Shown: positions 8,465-18,200 of the stretch, piece after piece
Numbering within the stretch: position 1 is the first letter of the stretch
Layout of the letters: every line of letters begins with the position of its first letter
From: Pycnococcus provasolii
Lineage: Eukaryota > Chlorophyta > Pseudoscourfieldiophyceae > Pseudoscourfieldiales
DNA length: 64,000 nt
Assembly: GCA_049487715.1 (NCBI GenBank)
Contig: CP150561.1
Location: 558,001 to 622,000, forward strand
Direction of reading: 5' to 3'
Notes under the pieces: generated by a model
What the model was told of the DNA's origin: nothing
What the model saw: only the letters and a program-made list of their open reading frames with translations
The model's database searches: none
Translations under genes and position numbers: made by a program

Positions 8465-8716
8465 CCTTGAGGGGTTCGGAATGGGATTTTTTTGTTTTTG
8501 GCTCACCTTTTTGGTTGGCTGAGTCATATGAACAAGTCCCTCAACCGAAAAACGGCTCAACCGACAAAAACGGCTCAACCGCAACCGAAAAAGGGGCACG
8601 TGGCTGACCGCACGTGCCCAGATTATCTCAGATTTGCGTCAGAGAGTAGGTTCACATGTGTTGTATGTGACGCCTCTTCACTTCATCATCGGCTTTCATT
8701 CTCAACCTAACGAACC

Positions 8717-9748
8717 ATGATGATGATGCCTTCCTCCTTCTTCTTCACCGTGACCGTCATCGTGCTTGCCACCATGACGATGATGCCCTCCTCATCCTCT
8801 TATGCTGCGGCGCACCCCATCAAGAATATCACGGAAGCGTCGGACCTCGTGTCAGATGCGTGTGCAATTGACAAAACTGCGAAGGAACGAAACTTTGACA
8901 GTGTGAAGAACATGTTCGAAAGGCAGGGAGGACTCAAGCACAAGGCGACGACGGGGTTCCCCATCACACCCGCCGCCGCCACAGCCAACGCTGTCGCACG
9001 TGCCATCGACGGAATGATGTGCAACTCTGAGATGTATCGCCAGGAGATGATCCGTAAGGGTGTCTCAGGAATTCTGCTCAATCTCGCGACAGATCTCTTG
9101 ATCTCGCAGGGGGACAAGGTCGACACGGATCTTGTCGCGGTGCTTCTTGGAGCTGACGTGAGTGAGCCGAAAGGGTGCACGCCTGTGGCCAAGATCAAGA
9201 GGCGCAACGCTGAATTTGATCTGGACAACAACAACAACTCAACAGATCCGCGCGATTTCATCCAAAAGCGTCTCACGGCGATACGCGAGGGTGATGCTGC
9301 ATCCGCATCCAAGGCGCGGAACGAGCTGCTGACGCAATTGAGTGTCGCGCCTATTCAAGGTGCACTCAAGTACTCAGCTCTCATTGACCCGAAGGCGGGA
9401 TCGATCACATACGGCGAGCTTGACAAGGAGCGCGCAGAGGGATTCGCGTACCTCTATCCCATCATGAACCAGATTGCCAAGTGCGAAGCCGCCTCGGACT
9501 CGGCATCAATAATCAACGACGCGCTGGGATGTAGTCCGGAGACTGCGATGCCTTCGGGAGTGAGCGAGAGTGCCACCCCCACGTCGCGCTCCACCGCTGA
9601 CGATGGCGTGTATTATCGCGTGCTCAGCGCAGTCGAAAAGGCGTACACGTGCCTCGCTCTGTCTGGTGATGCGAATGATTTCAAGCAGCGCGTGGGGACG
9701 TACAGTGGTATATCAGCAGGTCTCACGCCCGAGGGTTTCCAGGATTGA
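8717..9748 (+). CDS. secreted protein, possibly FEA1/H43-like
   Basis: The protein has 343 residues and starts with a clear signal peptide (FFFTVTVIVLATMTMMPSSSSYAAA, about residues 8-32), so it is exported or periplasmic. The mature part has several spaced Cys and helical segments. The opening block (EASDLVSDACAIDKTAKERN) and the later blocks EGFAYLYPIMNQIA and YYRVLSAVEKAYTCLAL recall algal FEA1/H43 proteins, which are released or periplasmic and induced by low iron or high CO2. That match is from memory of the family pattern and is only moderate. An acidic, Asn-rich loop (EFDLDNNNNSTDPRD) lies in the middle. The ATG at 8717 is the first in frame, and methionines at 8717-8728 make the exact start uncertain. 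It stands just outside the long-TIR element. Confidence 0.6.
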   Translation: MMMMPSSFFFTVTVIVLATMTMMPSSSSYAAAHPIKNITEASDLVSDACAIDKTAKERNFDSVKNMFERQGGLKHKATTGFPITPAAATANAVARAIDGMMCNSEMYRQEMIRKGVSGILLNLATDLLISQGDKVDTDLVAVLLGADVSEPKGCTPVAKIKRRNAEFDLDNNNNSTDPRDFIQKRLTAIREGDAASASKARNELLTQLSVAPIQGALKYSALIDPKAGSITYGELDKERAEGFAYLYPIMNQIAKCEAASDSASIINDALGCSPETAMPSGVSESATPTSRSTADDGVYYRVLSAVEKAYTCLALSGDANDFKQRVGTYSGISAGLTPEGFQD

Positions 9749-9931
9749 TTCTGATGATGATGATCGACGAACGTGTTGTTGGTTGTGATGCTGGGTGGGT
9801 GCTTAGTTGCATACGAATTTTCGTTTTGTTGTAATAAATACAAAACAAATTCTGAACGATTTGATGAATGGACGACCGCTGGACACCAAGAAAGAGTAAG
9901 TACTACGGAAAGCCAAGTATTTTACACTCCA

Positions 9932-10879
9932 TTACCAATGCTCGTCGAGGATCGACGAGAATGTGTGTCGATGAGATTGTGTGGGAAGAATGTTGTGTGA
10001 GTGTTGTGGGCCGGAGACCGCGCGCGCCACTCCGACGACGGCGTTCAGCGTGGCGCCGATGAATATGCCCAGCTTGAAGCGTCGCCCGAGTCCGCGATCC
10101 ACGAGGCAGAGTATGGACATAAATCCCAGGAAGAATCCCATCATCACGCCCACTAGGCAGTCTGCGGACTCGCGTCGACCGCCCAACGCCAAGCTGCCTG
10201 AGCCAAGCACGTCCACGTCGTCGTCCGAGTCGTCGGCGAGAAGGTTGCGATTTTCCGCACCGCCACGCGCCGCGAAGGCGTTCCTCTGCCGTTCGAACGC
10301 ACGCAGCGCCGCCATCTGGTCTCGCAGGAACCGTCTGATTTCCGCGTCACTCGCGACGTTAGACGGCATGTTTCCCCCTCTGAGCGCGGAAAGCGCTGCT
10401 GCGATGGACGCCGCCTCGCTTTCGTCTCCGTCGTCGTCGACGTCGCGTTCGACGTGCGTGGTTGTCGCAGCGGTTGCGTTTCTCGGCGCATCCTGTGGAA
10501 GTGCCACGGCGTGCACAGTCGCGCCGTCTCTGATTCCGAGCGCGCTTAACAACGCCTCGTCGGGCCCGACGAGTTTTCCCGATGCGATAATACGTAGTCT
10601 GTTTGCGTCGACGGTCGCGCCTCTTTTTCTGAGTTCGTCGACGCACGCGTGTTTGAGCATGCGTGCGTTTGCGTTCGTTTGCGCGAGGTTGACGTTGAAC
10701 GGCGCGACGTGCATGGTGGTGGGTGCATTTTGCTGCTGCGTTTGCGCCGTCGAGCCGGCTGTTGCTGAAGCTTGAGATGACTGTGACGGAGACGGAGACT
10801 GTGACTGTGACTGAGCCGTTGCCGTCGCGGACGAGTATGACGCAGGCAGAGGTGCGGTGATGACACGAACCTGCACCAT
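9932..10879 (-). CDS. ubiquitin-like membrane protein, Dsc3/TMUB-like
   Basis: The 315-residue protein from the ATG at 10879 has a Ser/Gln-rich linker (about 15-50), a ubiquitin-like fold (about 56-126, with NRLRIIASGKLVGPDEALLS and DGATVHAVAL), an acidic spacer, and two hydrophobic segments near the C-terminus (CLVGVMMGFFLGFMSILCLV and GIFIGATLNAVVGVARAV). This order matches the Dsc3 (DUF2407) subunit of Golgi/ER ubiquitin-ligase complexes and the metazoan TMUB proteins, which recruit ligases in membrane-protein degradation. The two-helix tail is most like Dsc3. The frame continues upstream to 10984 with a basic stretch, but the domain pattern favours the inner ATG. Confidence 0.75.
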   Translation of the reverse strand: MVQVRVITAPLPASYSSATATAQSQSQSPSPSQSSQASATAGSTAQTQQQNAPTTMHVAPFNVNLAQTNANARMLKHACVDELRKRGATVDANRLRIIASGKLVGPDEALLSALGIRDGATVHAVALPQDAPRNATAATTTHVERDVDDDGDESEAASIAAALSALRGGNMPSNVASDAEIRRFLRDQMAALRAFERQRNAFAARGGAENRNLLADDSDDDVDVLGSGSLALGGRRESADCLVGVMMGFFLGFMSILCLVDRGLGRRFKLGIFIGATLNAVVGVARAVSGPQHSHNILPTQSHRHTFSSILDEHW

Positions 10880-11022
10880 CGAGCGCGGATGAACCACCAA
10901 CCGCCGTCGCGCGCCCCCCTGGTGTGGTTTTTGTGGACGACAAATAATGAAGCGATGGAGGGCGGAGGGACGAGGGAGGGACAACCTGGGAGGGACGAGG
11001 GGAAAAAAGAGGAGGAGGAATA

Positions 11023-11072
11023 GCCCTAACCCTAACCCTAACCGAGGGGATTAGGGTTAGGGTTAGGGTTAG
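11023..11072. repeat. head-to-head telomere-like block
   Basis: Three CCCTAA units, a short GAGGGGA spacer and three TTAGGG units form an inverted telomere-type block, upstream of the ubiquitin-like gene and 0.2 kb from the DDE transposon. Confidence 0.85.
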
Positions 11073-11136
11073 CAGCGGATCCTTCACCGGCCACTCGGCC
11101 AGGTCCACCGACCGGCCAGGTCCACTTGCCTCACGA

Positions 11137-11254
11137 TTGACCACCTTCATCAACGTACAAAAAACACCGGCCAGTTGACGAGCTCACAGACCGGCCTCAA
11201 GGTTGACGGTTGACCACCTTCATCGACGTACGAAAACAACGGCCAATGAGCTTA
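11137..11254 (+). repeat. tandem copies of a dispersed intergenic repeat
   Basis: Two units begin TTGACCACCTTCATC at 11137 and 11210 (period 73) and each runs through ACGTAC, an A-rich stretch and GGCCA. A third copy is at 23537. The unit is non-coding. The function is unknown. Confidence 0.7.
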
Positions 11255-11297
11255 AATGCTTAATTGCAAGCTTGCATTTGCAAGACCTACTGTAAGA

Positions 11298-11324
11298 GGC
11301 TGGTCCGACCTAAAACGAGATTTT
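11298..11324 (+). repeat. left 27-bp TIR of the DDE transposon
   Basis: It begins GGCTGGTCCGACCTAAAACG and is exactly the reverse complement of 14619-14645. Confidence 0.85.
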
Positions 11325-11586
11325 CAGTCCCCTTGGCCTGGGACGCTCCCGAAGCCACATTTTCGCATAACGAAGCCTCCATTAGGCATTATTCCACCGT
11401 CTGCGTCGTTTGCGACGTGGGCAGCGTCGAGATTTTGCGTTCATCACGCGCTTTGAAATTTCATTTTTTTACTGAGGTATGTTCTTAAAACTGCCCACAC
11501 ACTACTTGAAAGCACACATGATGAGCGTTCTAAAACACCTCTAACTTTATAAAACGGCCACGAACTCGCCCCGGCATCACAGGTTG

Positions 11587-14194
11587 ATGACACGAGCTCA
11601 AGCAGGAGGATCTCGGAAGACGAGGAAGGCGAACATCAAGCCGTGGGTACGCACAGCCGGTTTCATGCCTCACGTGCGTGAGAAGTGCAAAGGCGTCTTT
11701 GTGATTAGGCAGACTTACAGAGAGAAGAGAGGCGTGGCCACCAAGCGCGTTGACAGTGATTCTCGCGGATACGGAATGTTCTTCACCAGTCGTGCCGAAG
11801 CAATTAAAAAGGCCTATAAGTTTCGTGTACTCGTCGAACTTGGAAGGAAGCCGAAGCGGCACGACGCGGAGGCAAGCTCGCGCGGCGACACCGCGTCTTT
11901 GGACGCTTCCATCATCACGCCGTCTGTTTCCTTCACGTCGGTCGATTATGGAGTTGCAGGGCCGCCGGCGGAGGCAGCACCGCCGACGCCACAATCGAAG
12001 CGGAAGGAGAAAGTCGAAAAGGTGCACCGCGACCGCCGAGCGACGAACACTGCAAAACAAAAAAAAGCTATAGCGGAGGCGACACGTCGTGCAACGCGCC
12101 GAGAACATGAATTGCAATCGGAGGCGACCTACTGTCAGGAGCAAGTGGCGAGTCTTGAAGAAGGATTGATGAGCATGACGCTCATTCTTCCTGAAGGCGC
12201 GGACGCGGACAAGGTGTGGAGCTCGGTGCGCCTCCACACGCACCTCACGAAGAAGCTGTACGCGCTCATCTCGTTCTATCGCGCCCGCGCATCGCGAGCG
12301 CGGGCAGGTGGTAATGGCACCCTGGTCGACCTCACCAAGTACGTCGCGGAACTTTTTGGCGTGAACCAGTCGACGCTCATGAAGTGGGTGAAAACATGGA
12401 AAACGCAAGGCGTCATCAACTTCGATCAAAGAGGCGGCCACGCCAAAGACCTACTCATCGCGGAGGAGGACATAAAGCAGAAGCTTCGTGAGTGGATGAT
12501 TAGCAGACTGAGGAAGCGAGGTGACGAGCGCCTCACCGTCGACTGTGCACACGCTTGGATCAACGACGAATTGCTGCCGTCACTCGACGAGAGCGTCCGC
12601 GAATCGTACGGGATCACCGGCAAAATCGCGAGATCAACCGCACACGCTTGGATGACGTGCGCTGGGGCGGAACGGCAATGGCACCACGGCACGTACTACA
12701 ACGATTTGCACGAGCGCCCAGATGTCATTGCCGCGCGTGATCAGTACGTGCGTACATGCACTCAGCTGGAAATGCGATTCGACCTGTTCACTTCGATGCC
12801 GTACGACGAGTACATGGCGCATGTGTCGAGAATAAATGAGCAACTGCCGAGCGGAACGACATACGACGGGAGCATTCACCGTGCTTACCACTACAAAGCA
12901 GAGGGCAAGGATCTCGTCGAAATCCACGTCGACTTTTTCTCTGATGTGACTGAGCGCGAGCGCCGCCAGTGCGGACCGTCCGTGAGATGGGACCAGAACC
13001 AATGGACGCCATGTGTGTTCGGCCACGACGTGAACGTATGCAAATGCGGATACCGTGCCACGTGGTGGGGCCAAGACGAATCTATCTTCAAGGCGCACAT
13101 CATGGAGAAAGGCTGCTGGGTCATCAACGGAGTGCAGGGCATGCGGAAAAAAACAGATGGTCCTGGGGAGATGGTCTCGGGCTTTACGTGCGAGGCATTA
13201 GGCTTTGGCATTCCGCTGAATGACGACGAACTTCGACGTGTCAACGAGTACCGCGCCGCACGGGGGCGCGCCGCGCTCACCGCGTCGCCTGAATCGCTTA
13301 CTTCGAGTACGGGAAAGCGAAGGAGGGCTATTGGAAGTTCGAGAACTTCGCTGAACAATGCGTGGACGTCATGGACGATTCGAGACGATTACCCGTACCG
13401 TCAGCTAATCATAGAGGTGGATCACAGCGCTGGGCATGGAGCGCATGAACCGGGCGGATGTACACTGCTGACATGAACGTTATGTGGGAGGAAAGCAGTA
13501 TACTCCACGACCATCTACCTTGACTGCATTGGATCTTGGACCAGTCACCGCGACCTATGGACCGCAATTGGGTCCCGGAGATGTTCAACACTTTGATTTC
13601 CAACCCGGAGATCCGCCGCCGTTCTACGAGCCGAATGCGCCAAAGCAAGACGTCAAGGGGCGGATCGTACTGCCGAATGGACAAACGAAGGAGATTAACC
13701 AGCACGGATACATAGGCAAACCCAAGGGCATGAGGCAGATAGCGTGGGAGCGTGGCCTTTGGCGCCCTGGAATGGTCGAGGCGGACTTGTCCGAGGCACT
13801 TAACAAATGCCACGATTTCGCGACGCAGAAAACAGCGCTTGAGAAGTTGGTCGCCGATCGCGGCCACATCCTTTTGATGTCACCAAAAGGGCACTGTGAG
13901 GTCGCGGGACTTGGCATAGAATACGCATGGGGGGTTGCCAAGCGATACTTCCGGCGGCACAACGACGTTGTCGCGAAGCACCTTCACGACAACGTCGTCA
14001 AGGCGCTCAGCCCGGACGTGCTCACGCTTCGGAGGTGCCGCATGTTTGCACGTCGGGCGCGCGAGTACAAGCGCGCGTATGCGCATCCCGACGCCGCGTC
14101 ATTCGTGGACGTGGAGAAGCTTAAAGAGGTTGCAAAATCGCACCGGAGTGCCTTGGACTTTGATACGGGATTCATTGATAATATGGAAGTGTAA
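11587..14194 (+). pseudogene. eukaryotic DDE transposase, at least four frameshifts
   Basis: Starting from the ATG at 11587, a basic N-terminal region and a coiled segment lead to a helix-turn-helix (KYVAELFGVNQSTLMKWVKTW), a spacer helix block, and an RNase H-like core. Likely catalytic acids are the Asp in WWGQDESIF, the Asp in IIEVDHSAGH, and the Glu in GIEYAWGVAKRYFR. The reading frame changes near 13297, 13380, 13455 and 13484. Between them, family blocks such as YGKAKEGYWKFENFAEQC and MYTADMNVMW read only in other frames. The last part (13484-14194) holds GGKQ, the third acidic residue and the C-terminus. The longest uninterrupted frame ends at 13476. The general pattern recalls the IS630/Tc1-like DDE group found in fungi and oomycetes. 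A spliced gene is not credible with such short shifted blocks. Confidence 0.85.
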
Positions 14195-14271
14195 ACACCA
14201 TGTAACGAACGAGGGGAGTTCTGTGGTATATCCCCGACCAATCTTTCCGTTCACGGAGGATTATAAAAATA

Positions 14272-14431
14272 TATTTTCCGACTATTTTCCCAGTTCAGGG
14301 GAATTCCCCCGATGGACTAACTTTTAGGACTAGGGGTGGTATAAGAAATTCTATTTTCCGACCATTTTCCCCATTCAGGGGATTTCCCCCGATGGACTAT
14401 TTCCCTGGTATAGGGGGTGTTATAAGAAATT
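14272..14431 (+). repeat. 80-bp tandem duplication in the transposon 3' region
   Basis: Two units starting TATTTTCCGAC at 14272 and 14352 share a CAGGGGA-TTCCCCCGATGGACTA core and the TATAAGAAATT end. A partial third unit begins at 14432. It is non-coding. Confidence 0.8.
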
Positions 14432-14618
14432 TATTTTTCGCCCTCCCCGACCATTTTCCCCGTTATGAAGAGCCCAACTTTGGCGCCCTGTAGCGCCGCC
14501 GTGAGCGTCCTGGCGAGCTTGCCGCTTGAGGCACATAAAGAGCAACTCATGAGCTTTCGATAGCACCAAGAACCACGTCAAACGGCCAAGGGACGGCTCC
14601 CCGGCAGTCGTGCACGTA

Positions 14619-14645
14619 AAAATCTCGTTTTAGGTCGGACCAGCC
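14619..14645 (-). repeat. right 27-bp TIR of the DDE transposon
   Basis: It ends GGTCGGACCAGCC and pairs exactly with 11298-11324. Confidence 0.85.
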
Positions 14646-14859
14646 CTTTATTTGCAAGCTTGCAAGAGGGCGTGCCCTAGGTGGCGGAGGACGGAGGAGT
14701 TGCAAGCGGCTGATGATGGATGATGGATGACGGTGGAAAATCCACCGTCCTTCCAGCTTCAACGCGGTGGAGATGGTCGAAAGGGAACCGTGTGCAGCGA
14801 ACGTCGTGCGGTTGTTGCGGTTGCGCGCAGCCACCTGACAGCCTGAGGAGAGGTGCCAG

Positions 14860-14900
<41 letters not shown>

Positions 14901-15270
14901 TTGCGTACGAAGGGGCGAGAGCTCTCCCGTCTGCCCACACGTTTTACTCGTAGTTGGGATTTGGTTGGAAATAAGCTTTGTCTGGCTTTTGCATACACGC
15001 GCCGTTAACGTGCTCCGGCTCTCTTCTCAGGAAGAACAATCCTGTGCGCCCGTGCGTGCCTCTTCTCATTCGTTCGCGTCGCTCGCCACGCCCGCACGCG
15101 TCGCGGCTCTTACTCCTGCACGTCTGCGATTCTGCGAACAGGCCGGCCTGTGGCAGTGTTGTGTTGTGTGACAACAAACAACAAATAATACCGGGTCACT
15201 TTCTTCATCATCACCGCCAGCCAGTTGCCATCGTCACAACTAAAAAGAAGCAAGGAAAGGCTCAGTCAAC
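14646..15270. other. intergenic region with (GA)n, upstream of the TIR-domain gene
   Basis: A 35-base GA repeat lies at 14865-14899. Before it are TTGCAAG motifs (14652-14704) and short direct repeats of GATGATGGAT. The last 250 bases before the ATG at 15271 are the probable promoter and leader; no standard box is recognised. Confidence 0.5.
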
Positions 15271-18200
15271 ATGCAACGCGGTGCAGCACAAGGAAACGGA
15301 TGGACGTACTTCATCAGCCACAAGCAGGATGACAGCAAGACAGAGGCGCTCGAACTGACGGTGCAACTCGGAAAAGGCGCGTGCTGGCTTGACGTTCACC
15401 AACGCGACGCGGGCCGAAAGGCCATGGAGAACGGCGTGCGTAACTCTCAGTTCTTCGTGTGCATTCTCAGCCCGGGATACCTGGAGTCGGAGTGGTGTAT
15501 GGCGGAACTCGAGTGGGCGTTCAAGTTCAGCAAACCGATCATCCTGTGCTTTCGCGCGGTGGACAACGTGGGCGCTCTCCTGCAACGACTGCCTAGCGAG
15601 TTTGCAAGTGTGAGCAATATCCAAGGCATCAAGTTAGACCGCTCGCACCCAGACTTCTTCCAGGTCGCCATAAATATGATACACGAGCGTGTTGGCGACG
15701 CGACGGGAAACAGCGATGGCATATCGAAAGTCCGACGAGGGAAGGGAGCGATCGAGCACTGGAAGACAATGCGAACGACGGTGTTCACGGTCGTCGCAGC
15801 GAGGCGCTTCCGCGAAGGTGGGAAAGAGCACCACCCCAGTAACCACGAGCTCGACGTACTCCCGGACATTGCACTTCGCAAGCTCGAGAACCCTCAGCTT
15901 CAGCTCAACGCAGATCAGCAGCTTGAGGTGCTCGAGGCGTGCATCGCGGCTGGAAAGCAGCAGGCTGTGCGCGCGACGGATAAGCAGCTCGTCATGGTGA
16001 TTGGCAATACAGGTGCCGGCAAGAGCACGCTCGTCAACTACTTGCACGGCTGTCAGATGGAGCTTCACAAGACGACGGATGACAAAGGCAAAAAGAAGAA
16101 AGTGATTCGAGTCCGTGAAGACTCGAGTCCGCCTGAGCTGATGGTGATCGGTCACACGAACAAGTCGGCGACGTTCATGCCGAAGGTTGACGGCGGCGAC
16201 GACACGCTGACGTTCGCCAATTGCCCAGGCTTCCTGGACAATCGCGGCGCGGAGATCAACATTGCGAACGCGGTGAATATCAAGGCGGCCGTATCTCAAG
16301 CAGCTGGTATCCGTGTGCTTATCGTGCTGAACTACTACTCGCTCAAGGCTGATCGAGGCAGAGGTATTCGCGAACTTGCCCAGATTCTCGCCGACCTCTT
16401 TGGTGATGCCAGGCGCATGGGAGAACATGCAGGCTCGGTAGTCCTAGGACTCAGCCAAGCACCTCGCAGGGACGAGGATGACGACGAACCGATGCAGTTG
16501 TCAGACTTCCAAGATCGTGTGAGCGATACCACCGGGCTTGGCGACGATGCTGCGGCAATCGTCAAATCTCTGGTGAGCCGGATGTTTGTGTACGACCCGT
16601 TGAATCGTGGCGACGAGACGTGGAGTGTTTGCGATCAGATTCTTGCCAGTTTGCGCTCATTACCGCCCATCGCCGAACCTGGGGACGTATTCCGAACGGT
16701 GCTTACGGCTGAGGACGAACGCGCGCTTCGCGCATGTGTGTCTGAAATGTCGATGAGGCTACGGAAGGGTATGGAGCGCAAGGAATACGACATGGTTGGT
16801 ACGATGCTGCGTCAGCTAAGTGCACTCGAGGGCATTGGCAATCCTCTCGTGACACGGATGTTGGCATATGCCCGTGAGCAGGTGGCACTCGCATCGGTAA
16901 TGCTCAAGGATGATGCGATCAGATGCGCGATGACTCGAGGCTTTGACGAGGCGGACGAGGGCGTGCGAGAGCTCAAGCGTGCCGCCTCGGCGTTGTCCAA
17001 AGCGGGACAAGCAACCAGAGATCTCGCGCGGCGTGTACTGAAGATGTCGGAGGATGCAAGTGCCGCCGTGAGTCGCTTGAAGGATGACGAGGAGGAGCGC
17101 AGGCAGATGCGTGATCGCCACGACGCCTTGCAGCGGCAGGTGGAATTTCTCGAAGCGAAAGCACGCGAGGACCGTGAGCGTGCGGATGCTCATCGCGCAG
17201 AGCTTGAGAATGAGCGTGCTGACAACGAGCGGAAGCGCAAGGAGATGGCGGAGGCGTTCGAGGCTGAGCGAAAGAAGCTCCAGGAACGCATGGCAGAATC
17301 CAACGAGGCGGAGGTGCGCAAGAAGATGCAGGAGGAACTGAAGCGTCTCGAGACTGAGCGTGATGCGCAGGAGCGGGAGGCACGCGAGACATTCGAGAAG
17401 CGTGAGAAGCAACTGCGTGAGCAGGCTGAGGCAAGCGCACGGCGAGCCGCGGAGGCTGAAAAGGAAAGGCAGAGCTTGATGTCAGCTGCCAAGAAGGAAC
17501 AGGAGCAGGAGGCAACCCCGCCAAATCCCTCACACATCACACCAATGGCCGCGCAGCAGGAGTACGACAAAGGAGCCACTGTCTCTATGCAAGAGAAGCA
17601 GGAGGCGCATCTGTACACAATCATCAAGGTTGCCATGGATCGCGACATCAAGGCTCAGATAGGCACTGGGTTTGAGGACAGAACGGCGGCGGCATTGGCG
17701 GCGGGCGGCGGGTCGAACGATATGTCGGCCGACGTTTCGCCGGGTGCGAATAACAACAGCAGCAGAGCCATTGTGTCAAATCCCACGACGCCAGCCAGTC
17801 ACACGAACGAGTACTTCGACCTTGTCGACCACGAGAAGGTTCGGCACTTCCGCGTACAGAAGCAGATGACGTTCAACGACTTCAAGCAGATGGTGGAAAA
17901 GGAGATGTCCATTCCCGTCGAGTGCCAGCGGTACTGGATGTGGGCGAAGCGGCAGAACCAGACGTACCGCCCTAGCCGACCTCTCACGCACGAGGAGGAG
18001 AGCATGGCCGTGGCATTGATCCGAGACAGCGGCACGCCGCGTCACGAGAAGACGGCGTCCGGCGACCTGAAGCTATTCCTGGAAACTCCCGCTCTCGTAT
18101 TTGGCAACTCACTGCACAAGGGACTGCCTCCTCCCATGCGTGAGCCGTTGCACACAATTGTTCACGACGTCGCCAACAAGCGGATGGAGCACCTACTGTT

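Larger units (their letters stand above)
11298..14645 (+). mobile_element. degenerate DDE DNA transposon with 27-bp TIRs
   Basis: Exact 27-base inverted repeats lie at 11298-11324 and 14619-14645 and enclose one transposase pseudogene of 2.6 kb. Outside them, the palindromic sequence TTGCAAGCTTGCA appears on both sides (11264 and 14652), which may be part of a longer end or a target preference. Internal non-coding parts (11325-11586 and 14195-14618) hold an 80-bp duplication. No certain target-site duplication is seen. The element is about 3.35 kb and dead, because its transposase is frameshifted. Confidence 0.7.

Noticed and set aside
9981-10775. 264-codon frame opposite the ubiquitin-like gene
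   Set aside because: It is Ser/Arg-rich without domain content; the minus strand carries a clear ubiquitin fold and membrane helices.
11530-12441. 303-codon minus-strand frame opposite the transposase
   Set aside because: It overlaps the transposase N-terminus and looks like an Arg/Leu-rich shadow.
14865-14899. GA tract looked at as part of a possible CRISPR-like array
   Set aside because: It is a simple dinucleotide repeat with no spacers; no CRISPR array is expected or seen.
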